Source of the DNA: Mycolicibacterium tokaiense
Lineage (GTDB): Bacteria; Actinomycetota; Actinomycetes; Mycobacteriales; Mycobacteriaceae
Assembly (NCBI RefSeq): GCF_010725885.1
Contig: NZ_AP022600.1
Location: forward strand, 5,766,001 to 5,830,000
DNA: 64,000 nucleotides
Direction: 5' to 3'
Positions 9,285 through 16,569 of this stretch are shown here, in pieces. The stretch's first letter is position 1; the number at the start of each line of letters is the position of its first letter. The notes beneath the pieces were generated by a model. It saw only the letters and a list, made by a program, of their open reading frames with translations, was not told the DNA's origin and searched no databases. The translations under genes and the position numbers were made by a program.

Positions 9285-9941
9285 GTGGCACAACCCCCGG
9301 AACCCGTCTCGACGCCAGAGCTCGTGCTGTTCGACCTCGACGGCACGCTCACCGATTCCGCCGAGGGCATCGTGGCCAGCTTCCGCCACGCCCTGGCGGC
9401 GGTGGGGGCCGACGTTCCGCGGGGTGATCTGGCCGGCCGGATCGTCGGCCCGCCGATGGCGCTGACGCTGCAGCGTCTGCTCGGTGACCAGGCCGCCGCG
9501 GCGCTGACCGCTTACCGGGCCGACTACACCACCCGCGGCTGGTCGATGAACAGCGTCTTCGACGGTGTCGAGGACCTGCTGGCGGATCTGCGCGCCGCCG
9601 GGGTGCGGTTGGCGGTGGCCACGTCGAAGAACGAGAAGACCGCCCGGCGCATCCTCGAGCACTTCGGGTTGGCCGGCTACTTCGAGGTGATCGCCGGCGC
9701 CGACGGTGCCCGCGAACACAAGGCCGACGTGGTGGCCCACGCCCTGGCGCAACTGGCGCCGCTGCCCGAACGGGTGGTGATGGTCGGCGACCGGCTCCAC
9801 GACGTGGAGGGCGCCGCCGTTCACGGCATCACCACCGTGGTGGTGGGCTGGGGTTACGGGCGTGCGGATGTGATCGACGCCGCTCTGGGTGCACGGCGGG
9901 TGTCCGACATCTCCGAGCTGCGGGAGGCACTGCGTGCCTGA
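9285..9941 (+). CDS. ptkA: HAD-superfamily phosphohydrolase-like protein, PtkA orthologue
   Basis: 218 residues from GTG 9285. HAD motif I is F-D-L-D-G-T-L-T (D17 and D19), motif II is A-V-A-T-S-K and motif IV is M-V-G-D-R-L-H-D. This matches the phosphoglycolate-phosphatase-like subfamily. In M. tuberculosis the syntenic gene Rv2232 encodes PtkA, reported as a protein tyrosine kinase acting on PtpA. That protein has a long disordered N-terminal extension, absent here, so kinase activity should not be assumed. It overlaps ptpA by eight bases, supporting a joint role. Confidence 0.85.
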   Translation: MAQPPEPVSTPELVLFDLDGTLTDSAEGIVASFRHALAAVGADVPRGDLAGRIVGPPMALTLQRLLGDQAAAALTAYRADYTTRGWSMNSVFDGVEDLLADLRAAGVRLAVATSKNEKTARRILEHFGLAGYFEVIAGADGAREHKADVVAHALAQLAPLPERVVMVGDRLHDVEGAAVHGITTVVVGWGYGRADVIDAALGARRVSDISELREALRA

Positions 9942-10410
9942 CCCGCTGCATGTGACGTTCGTGTGCTCCGGCAACATCTGCCGCTCCCCCATGGCGGAGA
10001 AGATGTTCGCGCACCAGATTGCCGAACGGGGCCTGACCGACCGGGTTCGCGTCACCAGCGCGGGCACCGGGGCATGGCATGTCGGCGAGGGCGCCGACCG
10101 GCGCGCCAACCGCGTGCTGCGCGAGCACGGTTACCCCACCCAGCACATCGCCGCCCAACTCGACGACGACCACCTGTCGGCCGACATGGTGGTCGCCCTG
10201 GGCCGCAACCACCTGCGCATCCTCACCGACCTCGGCGTCGAGAAGGACCGGCTGCGGATGCTGCGCTCGTTCGATCCCCGCTCCGGCGCGCACGCCCTCG
10301 ACGTGGAAGACCCGTACTACGGCGACCACTCCGATTTCGAGGAGGTCTTCACTGTGATCGATGCGTCCTTGCCCGGGCTGCACGAGTGGGTGGACGAGGC
10401 GCTGCGATGA
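9934..10410 (+). CDS. ptpA: Low-molecular-weight protein tyrosine phosphatase
   Basis: 158 residues from GTG 9934. The P-loop is C-S-G-N-I-C-R-S, with nucleophile C11 and R17. The general acid D126 lies in V-E-D-P-Y-Y-G, followed by tyrosines 128 and 129, the residues reported as PtkA targets in M. tuberculosis. Length and layout are those of the LMW-PTP family, cytosolic or exported without a signal peptide. It overlaps ptkA upstream and the SURF1 gene by ATGA downstream. In pathogens PtpA interferes with phagosome trafficking. In a likely environmental species the substrate is unknown. Confidence 0.92.
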   Translation: MPDPLHVTFVCSGNICRSPMAEKMFAHQIAERGLTDRVRVTSAGTGAWHVGEGADRRANRVLREHGYPTQHIAAQLDDDHLSADMVVALGRNHLRILTDLGVEKDRLRMLRSFDPRSGAHALDVEDPYYGDHSDFEEVFTVIDASLPGLHEWVDEALR

Positions 10411-11231
10411 AGCGCTGGGCCTTCGTGTTCAAGCCGCAGTGGCTGGCCATGGCGGTGGTGGTGGGCGCGTTCGCCTACCTCTGCTTCACCGTGCTGGCGC
10501 CGTGGCAGCTGGGCAAGAACACCAAGACCTCCCGCGAGAACAGCCAGATCAACGCCGCCCTGACCGCGGACCCCGTGCCGGTGAGAGACGTGCTACCGCA
10601 GCAGGATTCCGCGGCGCCGGACCTGCAATGGCATGAAGTAACCGCCACCGGGCGCTACCTGAGCGATCAGCAACTGCTGGCCCGGCTGCGCGTGGTCGAA
10701 GGAGAGCCCGCCTTCGAGGTGCTGGTGCCGTTCGCGGTCGACGACGGGCCCGTGGTGCTGGTGGACCGCGGATACGTGCGCCCCGAAGAGGGGTCACGAC
10801 CGCCGGAGATCAACGCGCTTCCGGACGGGACGGTCACCATCACCGCCCGGCTGCGGGACTCGGAGACCGCACCCGCCGGCCGCGACCCCTTCACCCAGGA
10901 CGGTTACCAACAGGTGTACGCCATCGACACCCGGCAGGTGTCGACGCTCACCGGCACTCCCCTGGCCGGGTCCTACCTGCAGCTCGTCGACAACCAGCCC
11001 GGGGTGCTCACTCCGATCCCGATACCGCATCTGGACGCCGGGCCGTTCCTGTCCTACGGCATCCAGTGGATCGCCTTCGGCATCTTCGCGCCGATCGGGC
11101 TGGGCTACTTCATCTATGCGGAAGTCACAGCGCGCCGACGCGACCGCGAAGCCGCCGAGCAGATCGCGGCCGCCGACACCGCGCCGACGGTCGAAGACAA
11201 GCTCGCCGACCGGTACGGGAAGCGACGCTGA
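10407..11231 (+). CDS. SURF1 family cytochrome oxidase assembly protein
   Basis: 274 residues with two membrane helices, one near the N-terminus (W-L-A-M-A-V-V-V-G-A-F) and one near 225-250 (W-I-A-F-G-I-F-A-P-I-G-L-G-Y), enclosing an extracytoplasmic domain. Family motifs include A-P-W-Q-L-G after helix 1, V-D-R-G-Y-V and the S-Y-G-I-Q-W before helix 2. SURF1 proteins help insert haem a into the cytochrome aa3 oxidase. The ATG overlaps the ptpA stop. The 3' end overlaps the convergent cobD frame by 107 bases. Confidence 0.88.
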   Translation: MKRWAFVFKPQWLAMAVVVGAFAYLCFTVLAPWQLGKNTKTSRENSQINAALTADPVPVRDVLPQQDSAAPDLQWHEVTATGRYLSDQQLLARLRVVEGEPAFEVLVPFAVDDGPVVLVDRGYVRPEEGSRPPEINALPDGTVTITARLRDSETAPAGRDPFTQDGYQQVYAIDTRQVSTLTGTPLAGSYLQLVDNQPGVLTPIPIPHLDAGPFLSYGIQWIAFGIFAPIGLGYFIYAEVTARRRDREAAEQIAAADTAPTVEDKLADRYGKRR

Positions 11232-12111
11232 CCGCCAGCACGGCCGCCGCCAGCTGAACCCACCGGGACAGCACCACCGCGCGCCGCAGGTCGACGACCT
11301 CGGGGATCCTGCCGTCGCCCAGGGTCGGCCGAATCTGCAGTTCGTGACGGTACTGCGTCGGCCCACCCAACCGGACCTCCAACGCGCCGGCGAACGCCGC
11401 TTCCACCACCCCGGCGTTGGGGCTCGGATGCTGCGCGGCGTCGCGGAACCACGCGCGCGCGGCACCGCGCGGGGAGCCCCCGACCAGTGGTGCGCACACC
11501 ACCGTCAGAAGCCCGCCCACCCGCGCCCCGACGTAGTTCGCCACGTCGTCCAGACGGGCTGCCGCCCAACCGAACCGGGCGTAGCGCGGTGAGAAGTTGC
11601 CCACCATGGCGTCCAGGGTGTTGACGGCGCGGTAGGCCAGCACTCCGGGCGCTCCGGCCACCGCTGCCCACATCAGCGGTGCGACGTGGGCGTCGGAGGT
11701 GTTCTCGGCGATCGACTCCAGCGCCGCGCGGGCCAGTCCGGCCGCGTCCAGGAACTCGGGGTCGCGGCCACACAGCGACGGCAGCAGCGCCCGCGCCCCG
11801 TCGAGGTCGTCGGCTTCCAGGAGGTCGGCCATCCGTGCGCCCGTTGCCGCGAGCGACCGTCCCCCGAGCGCCACCCAGGTGGCCGCGCCCACCCCCGCCG
11901 CTCCGGTGAGGGCACTGCCGAGCAGGCCCGCACCGCCCACCAGAACGCCGGTGTACACCGCACCCGCCCACCGGCTGTCCCGATAGAGCGGCCGCTCCAG
12001 CGCAGCGGCCGCGGTGCCGAGGCCCGCCACCGGGTGACCCCGCCGGGGGTCGCCGAGAATCTGGTCGGCCAGGTAGCCGGCGAGAATTCCCACAGCTCTG
12101 CGCCCAAACAC
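11125..12111 (-). CDS. cobD: Cobalamin biosynthesis protein CobD/CbiB
   Basis: 328 residues from a GTG start. The N-terminal G-Y-L-A-D-Q-I-L-G-D-P-R-R-G-H-P-V and the inner N-T-L-D-A-M-V-G and G-A-P-L-V-G-G-S-P motifs are typical of CbiB, a membrane protein that attaches the aminopropanol arm to cobyric acid to give cobinamide. Several hydrophobic helices are visible. The last 35 residues are arginine-rich and are simply the antisense of the SURF1 gene end. The M. tuberculosis protein is about 15 residues shorter, so a lost stop is possible. No cobalamin riboswitch was seen upstream. Confidence 0.87.
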   Translation of the reverse strand: MFGRRAVGILAGYLADQILGDPRRGHPVAGLGTAAAALERPLYRDSRWAGAVYTGVLVGGAGLLGSALTGAAGVGAATWVALGGRSLAATGARMADLLEADDLDGARALLPSLCGRDPEFLDAAGLARAALESIAENTSDAHVAPLMWAAVAGAPGVLAYRAVNTLDAMVGNFSPRYARFGWAAARLDDVANYVGARVGGLLTVVCAPLVGGSPRGAARAWFRDAAQHPSPNAGVVEAAFAGALEVRLGGPTQYRHELQIRPTLGDGRIPEVVDLRRAVVLSRWVQLAAAVLAVSVASRTGRRACLRPSARCRRPRSARRLRGRVGAL

Positions 12112-12146
12112 CCCGGCAGCGTCTCACAGCGTGCTTCACTGCCCTC

Positions 12147-13862
12147 ATGCCCATGCCGGATCGCATCCTCACCGCTGCCACCGTCATCACCATGGACGAC
12201 GCCGTCCCCCGCGCCGAGGCGGTGGCTGTCTCGGCGGGGCGCATCGTCGCCGTCGGGTCGCTCGCCGACTGTCGGGCAGCCCTACCGAATGCCGAGGTGG
12301 TAAACACCGGGGCGGCCGCCCTGCTGCCGGGTTTTGTTGAGCCGCACGGACATCCGCTGGTCAGCGGTATCGCCACCCAGGCGCCCGCCCGGTCCATCGC
12401 CCCGTGGGACGCCCCCACCTGGGCCGATGTGCAGGCCATCTACGCCGACGCCATGACCAACTCCGATCCCGCCGAGCCGTTGTGGTTCGCCGGCTACGAC
12501 GCCCTGCTGCTGCAACGTCCGTCGCCCAAGGCGGCCGATCTCGACGAGATCTTCGGCGACCGGGTGGTGATCGTCACCGACAACTCCGGGCACGGGGTCT
12601 ACTTCAGCAGCGCCCTCATCCGCAAGAACGGTTGGGACGTCGCCCCGCCGCCGGACCCGGTGGCCAGCCGCTACGGACGCAACGCCGACGGTTCACTCAA
12701 TGGTCAGGGGTTCGAGCTGCCGGTGGTGCTCGCGGTTACCGGGCCCTTGCTGGCATCGATGGGCAACCCGCTGATCGCCGCGGCCCGCTACTACGCCGAG
12801 ATGGCCCGTGGCGGCTACACGTCGTGTTCGGACATGACCTACGACCCGAAGTTCCGGGCCGGGTACGAGGCGCTGGCCGCGGCGACGTCGTGCCCGCTGC
12901 GGGTCAGCATGTGGGAGGTGTCCACCTCGGACACCTACAGCCAGCCGGAGACCTTTGCGACCTCCGAGGACTGGCTGCACAAGGCCGGGGTGAAGCTGTG
13001 GACCGACGGATCCCCGTGGGTGGGCAACATCGCCATCTCCTTCCCCTACCTCGACACCGAGACCACCCGAACGGCGGGCATCGACCCCGCGGTGGCCGGC
13101 AGCGTTGCCTCGATGAACTACACCCGCGAGCAGTTGGACGCCATCCTGGACAAGGCGGTACCGGCCGGCTGGCAGATGGCGTTCCACGCCAACGGCGACC
13201 TCGCCCTCGACCTGGCCCTGGACGCCTATGAGGATGCGCTGACCCGGCACGGTGTGCTGGGCACCGATCACCGCTGGCGCCTCGAGCACGCGGGCGCGGG
13301 CACCCGCGCGCACTTCGACCGCGCCGCGCGCCTCGGGGTCCACCTGTCCATGTCGCCGTTCCAGTACTACTACTGGGGCGATCTACTGGACGGGCAGATC
13401 TTCGATCACCAGCACGGCAGCCAGTGGCAGGCCTTCGCCGACGCGGTGGCCTCCGGGGCCTGCGTGTCGTTCCACAACGACGGGTCGGTGTCGCCGCCGG
13501 CGCCGGTGAACAACATCGCCACCGCCGTGTCGCGGCGGACCCGCGCCGGGGGCGTCCACGGTGCCGAGCAGGCCATCTCCCTGGACGACGCGCTACGCGC
13601 CCAGACCATCAACGCCGCCCGCACCCTGCGTCGCGAACACCTCGTCGGGTCGATCAGCGTCGGCAAGCTGGCCGATTTTGTGGAACTGACCGCCGACCCC
13701 TACACCGTCGACCCCGCACAGTTGGCGGAAGCAGCGCGGGTGACGGGCACTTGGCTGAGCGGTACACGGATTGATCTGGACGCGTTCCTCGATTCCGTGG
13801 GCGATGTCGATCACGCCGAGCACGCGCAACTGACAGCTCATGTGAAGCCTGGCTGCTGCTGA
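12147..13862 (+). CDS. YtcJ-type metal-dependent amidohydrolase
   Basis: 571 residues. The N-terminal beta-sandwich begins D-R-I-L-T-A-A-T-V-I-T-M-D and the barrel enters with G-F-V-E-P-H-G-H-P, the HxH metal site. Further histidines expected for the barrel are seen in F-H-A-N-G-D and L-E-H-A-G-A. The late F-H-N-D-G-S is the usual active-site aspartate region. This is amidohydrolase family 3, cytosolic, with unknown substrate. It starts 35 bases from the divergent cobD start, so the two share a promoter region. The C-terminus ends in K-P-G-C-C. Confidence 0.85.
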   Translation: MPMPDRILTAATVITMDDAVPRAEAVAVSAGRIVAVGSLADCRAALPNAEVVNTGAAALLPGFVEPHGHPLVSGIATQAPARSIAPWDAPTWADVQAIYADAMTNSDPAEPLWFAGYDALLLQRPSPKAADLDEIFGDRVVIVTDNSGHGVYFSSALIRKNGWDVAPPPDPVASRYGRNADGSLNGQGFELPVVLAVTGPLLASMGNPLIAAARYYAEMARGGYTSCSDMTYDPKFRAGYEALAAATSCPLRVSMWEVSTSDTYSQPETFATSEDWLHKAGVKLWTDGSPWVGNIAISFPYLDTETTRTAGIDPAVAGSVASMNYTREQLDAILDKAVPAGWQMAFHANGDLALDLALDAYEDALTRHGVLGTDHRWRLEHAGAGTRAHFDRAARLGVHLSMSPFQYYYWGDLLDGQIFDHQHGSQWQAFADAVASGACVSFHNDGSVSPPAPVNNIATAVSRRTRAGGVHGAEQAISLDDALRAQTINAARTLRREHLVGSISVGKLADFVELTADPYTVDPAQLAEAARVTGTWLSGTRIDLDAFLDSVGDVDHAEHAQLTAHVKPGCC

Positions 13863-13899
13863 ACGAGAGCCGGCGCCAGGATTGGGGTACTCGGTCGCC

Positions 13900-14526
13900 A
13901 TGTTGAGCAAAATCCTGCAAGTGGTCGAAGGCCTGCCGAGCATCGTCGGTGTCCGCATCGGAACCGAGGAGCCGTTCTTCGTCGAGGAAGCCACGGTGGG
14001 GCCCGTTCAGATCCGCCGGTACGGCCCGCGGATCGCCGCGCAGACGGCGGTCGACGGCGACGGGCAGGACGCCCGCAGCGAGGGTTTCCGCCGGCTGGCC
14101 GGTTACATCTTCGGCGGTAATCACCGCTCCACGGAGATCGCGATGACGGCACCGGTGGCTCAGCAGAGCCAGTCCATCGCGATGACGGCACCGGTGGCGC
14201 AGTCCCGGACCGCCGATGGCGCGTCGGTGATCCGCTTCTTCATGCCCTCGAAGTACTCGCTGGACACGTTGCCTGAACCCGATGACGGCCTGGTGACCCT
14301 GGTCGAGGTGCCCGGCGAGACCATGGCTGTACTGCGGTTCAGCGGTGACCGCAGCGAGCGCGCGGTGGCCACCAAGACCGCGGAGCTGCTGGATCTGTTG
14401 CGCGACAGCAGCTTCGCACCCGCCGGCGACCCGGTGGCGTGGTTCTACGATCCGCCGTGGACGCTGCCGCCGCTGCGGCGCAACGAGGTCGCGGTCCCGG
14501 TCGCCGCGGCGGCGCCCCAGCCGTAA
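13900..14526 (+). CDS. SOUL/HBP-type haem-binding-like protein
   Basis: 208 residues from the ATG at 13900. A TTG at 13882 would add six residues. The SOUL fold is recognised by I-R-R-Y-G-P-R near residue 40, R-L-A-G-Y-I-F-G-G-N, I-A-M-T-A-P-V and the late W-F-Y-D-P-P-W-T-L-P. SOUL proteins bind haem or hydrophobic ligands, and the bacterial role is unclear. The I-A-M-T-A-P-V-A-Q motif occurs twice, encoded by a 23-base identity repeated with a 39-base period at 14137 and 14176. No signal peptide is obvious. The stop abuts the end of the convergent methyltransferase gene. Confidence 0.82.
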   Translation: MLSKILQVVEGLPSIVGVRIGTEEPFFVEEATVGPVQIRRYGPRIAAQTAVDGDGQDARSEGFRRLAGYIFGGNHRSTEIAMTAPVAQQSQSIAMTAPVAQSRTADGASVIRFFMPSKYSLDTLPEPDDGLVTLVEVPGETMAVLRFSGDRSERAVATKTAELLDLLRDSSFAPAGDPVAWFYDPPWTLPPLRRNEVAVPVAAAAPQP

Positions 14527-15249
14527 CTACGTCTTGTCCGCCATCCGCGGGTCCGGGATCGCGCGGATGGCCAGTAAACCGGTCGGCGAGGTGTGCAGCG
14601 CTTCGTACTTCGCCGCGTCGATCTCGCGAGCCGGCGGCGTGGGGCGCGGTTCGGTCAATCGTTCGATCAGGAATCCGGCGCCCCGCAGCTCCTCGCAGGT
14701 CTGCTCCAGCGGTGACAACCACCACCGCACGTGCCAGCCGGCGTTCCAGGTCTCTTCGATGACGCGAGGTTGAAAGTAGTTGCCGCCGTGGCGCAGCCAA
14801 TCACCGGTTGGATGCATCCGGGAGAGCACCAGCGCGCCGCCAGGCCGCAGCACCCTGGTCAATTCCGCCAGCGCGGCGGTTCTGTCGTCGAGGTACTCCA
14901 GTGCCAGCGCCAGCAGCACCAGGTCCACCGAGCCGTCCGGCAACCAGTCCAGCGGGTGCGCCAGGTCGTGGGTGCGGAATTGCGCCTGTGGGACCCGCTG
15001 GGTACTCAGCTCCACCATGCGTGGGCTCTGATCGAACCCGATCACCTGGGCACCGCGGCGGGTCAGCTCCGCCGCGTAGTGGCCGGGCCCGCAGGCAGCG
15101 TCCAACACGGTCTTGCCGTCGACGTCGCCGAGGAGGTCCAGACAGGCCGGGCGGTCGTAGTGGGCGTTGTAGAAGTTGTCGCGAGCGTGGTCGGCGAATT
15201 CGTCGGCGAACAGGTCGTACTGCGGCTGGGTTCCGACTTCCTCAGGCAC
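14527..15249 (-). CDS. SAM-dependent methyltransferase (UbiE/Methyltransf_11 type)
   Basis: 240 residues from GTG 15249 (V-P-E-E-V-G-T). The much longer frame upstream crosses an inverted repeat and the divergent small secreted gene, so it is rejected. Motif I is V-L-D-A-A-C-G-P-G-H-Y, the strand-2 acid is in G-F-D-Q-S-P-R, and post-motifs include D-L-V-L-L-A-L-A-L-E-Y-L and V-L-R-P-G-G-A-L-V. Substrate unknown. A small-molecule or lipid acceptor is usual for this class. It is convergent with the SOUL gene, and the two stop codons are adjacent. Confidence 0.82.
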   Translation of the reverse strand: MPEEVGTQPQYDLFADEFADHARDNFYNAHYDRPACLDLLGDVDGKTVLDAACGPGHYAAELTRRGAQVIGFDQSPRMVELSTQRVPQAQFRTHDLAHPLDWLPDGSVDLVLLALALEYLDDRTAALAELTRVLRPGGALVLSRMHPTGDWLRHGGNYFQPRVIEETWNAGWHVRWWLSPLEQTCEELRGAGFLIERLTEPRPTPPAREIDAAKYEALHTSPTGLLAIRAIPDPRMADKT

Positions 15250-15268
15250 TCGCGTGAGTCTGCCCCAC

Positions 15269-15331
15269 CGTTGACACTGCGTCCACCGCGACTCCTTCTC
15301 GCACTTTCTCGCGCTCACCGCAGTGTCAACG
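15269..15331. repeat. Long-armed intergenic inverted repeat
   Basis: Perfect 13-base arms, CGTTGACACTGCG at 15269-15281 and CGCAGTGTCAACG at 15319-15331, enclose a 37-base loop. It lies between the divergent methyltransferase and small secreted gene starts. It has no T tract, so it is more likely a dispersed palindromic repeat or an operator pair than a terminator. Confidence 0.7.
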
Positions 15332-15457
15332 CATAGTTCCTGCCACGGTGGGAGCAATGGCTGCCAACCCGAAATCTTTGCCCTGACCTGCCGGTTATGC
15401 CTCTCAGAACGGAGCGGAAAACCCTCCCGAACCGCTGACATAAGAGAGAAGAAGACC

Positions 15458-15781
15458 ATGAAGAATTTCACCGCCGCGACTTTGATCGGCACCGCCCTGA
15501 CCGCCGCCACCCTCGGACTGGCCGCCCCCGCGCTGGCCGCCCCCACCGGCGCCGGCAACGCCCAGGACACCATCAGCTCGCTGCAGGACCAGGGCTACAA
15601 GGTGATCGTCAACCGCCTCTCGACCGCCCCGCTGTCGGAAGCCAGCGTCGTCTCTACCGGCTTCGGCCCCACCTTCAGCCACACCAACACCAACGCCGGC
15701 AATCAGGGCGGTTACGGCGCCGCGTCCGACCGCGCTTTCGCCCCGGTGAACACCCAGACCGTGTACGTCAACGTCCGCTGA
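15458..15781 (+). CDS. Small secreted mycobacterial protein
   Basis: 107 residues. A signal peptide is clear: MKN, a hydrophobic stretch to about residue 25, then a L-A-A-P-A-L-A-A-P cleavage region. The mature part holds A-Q-D-T-I-S-S-L-Q-D-Q-G-Y-K-V-I-V-N-R-L, a pattern I associate with many small exported mycobacterial proteins of unknown function, then a Gly/Asn/Thr-rich tail. The ATG at 15458 follows an AGAGAAGAAG purine stretch. It stands alone, between an inverted repeat upstream and a strong terminator downstream, so it is a single transcription unit. No function is assigned. Confidence 0.85.
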   Translation: MKNFTAATLIGTALTAATLGLAAPALAAPTGAGNAQDTISSLQDQGYKVIVNRLSTAPLSEASVVSTGFGPTFSHTNTNAGNQGGYGAASDRAFAPVNTQTVYVNVR

Positions 15782-15795
15782 CCCCAGCGTCGCAG

Positions 15796-15827
15796 AGAAA
15801 AGCTCCCCGCACCTGGGGAGCTTTTCT
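15796..15827 (+). terminator. Rho-independent terminator after small secreted gene
   Basis: A perfect 13-base stem (AGAAAAGCTCCCC pairs with GGGGAGCTTTTCT) around a six-base loop, 14 bases after the stop. The right arm contains a TTTT run. It is one of the clearest terminators in the window. Confidence 0.85.
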
Positions 15828-15878
15828 GCTGTCTGGACCATCCCGATGAGTTCCCCTCGACAGCAGGGTCTACCTGGC

Positions 15879-16487
15879 ATGGGATTCATCGACATCGAAC
15901 TCTTCGCAACTCTGGATCTGGTGGGCCAGGGCCCCGGGGGCCCTGAGGAGGACCCGATCGGGTTTCCGTTCAGCGGGTGGCAGGCCCCGCTGATGAACGA
16001 GACGGCGGGCGCGCAGGTGGCCGCGGCGTACGAGGGCACCGATGCCCTGCTGCTGGGGCGACGCACCTACGACATCTTCGCGGCCCACTGGCCACATCAG
16101 GACGACGAGTTCGCCCGACTTTTCAACAGCATTCCCAAATACGTGGCCTCACGTGGCATGCCCCAGCTGTCCTGGGCCGGCTCCACCCAACTCGGTCCGG
16201 ACCTGGCCGCCGCGGTGCGCGAGATCCGCGAACGCCACGAGCGGATCAAGGTGGTCGGCAGCCTGAACCTTGTTCAAACCCTCCTGCATGAACGGCTTTT
16301 CGACCGGATCGACCTCTGGTTGCACCCGATCATGCTGGGCGTCGGCAAGAAGGTGTTCGACCACGGCGTGGTGCCCTCAAACCTCACCCTCCTGGAGCCA
16401 CCTGCCACGTGCCCGACGGGCACGGTATACCTGCGGTACGGGCTGGCGGCCGGTGTTCCCGCGACCGGGGACATGACCGCGGGATAG
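15879..16487 (+). CDS. RibD C-terminal/dihydrofolate-reductase-like protein
   Basis: 202 residues from the ATG at 15879. Another ATG at 15846 would add eleven residues of poor similarity. The RibD_C fold shows in the start I-D-I-E-L-F-A-T-L-D, the A-L-L-L-G-R-R-T-Y-D-I-F motif, and V-V-G-S-L-N-L-V-Q-T-L-L, the NADPH-binding loop. The family reduces pteridine-like or other small substrates with NADPH. The true substrate here is unknown. A second, diverged member lies at 43654-44298. Confidence 0.8.
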   Translation: MGFIDIELFATLDLVGQGPGGPEEDPIGFPFSGWQAPLMNETAGAQVAAAYEGTDALLLGRRTYDIFAAHWPHQDDEFARLFNSIPKYVASRGMPQLSWAGSTQLGPDLAAAVREIRERHERIKVVGSLNLVQTLLHERLFDRIDLWLHPIMLGVGKKVFDHGVVPSNLTLLEPPATCPTGTVYLRYGLAAGVPATGDMTAG

Positions 16488-16569
16488 CTGGCACCCACGT
16501 GTGCGCACTGATCGCTACGCTTGACCCAGCACGCCGCGACGGCACACCAGCGCGCGGGAGGGAGATGGC

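Noticed and set aside
12061..12146. Cobalamin riboswitch before cobD
   Set aside because: Only 35 bases separate cobD from the divergent gene, with no B12-box-like sequence.
13882..13899. TTG start for the SOUL gene
   Set aside because: The ATG six codons on fits the family start better.
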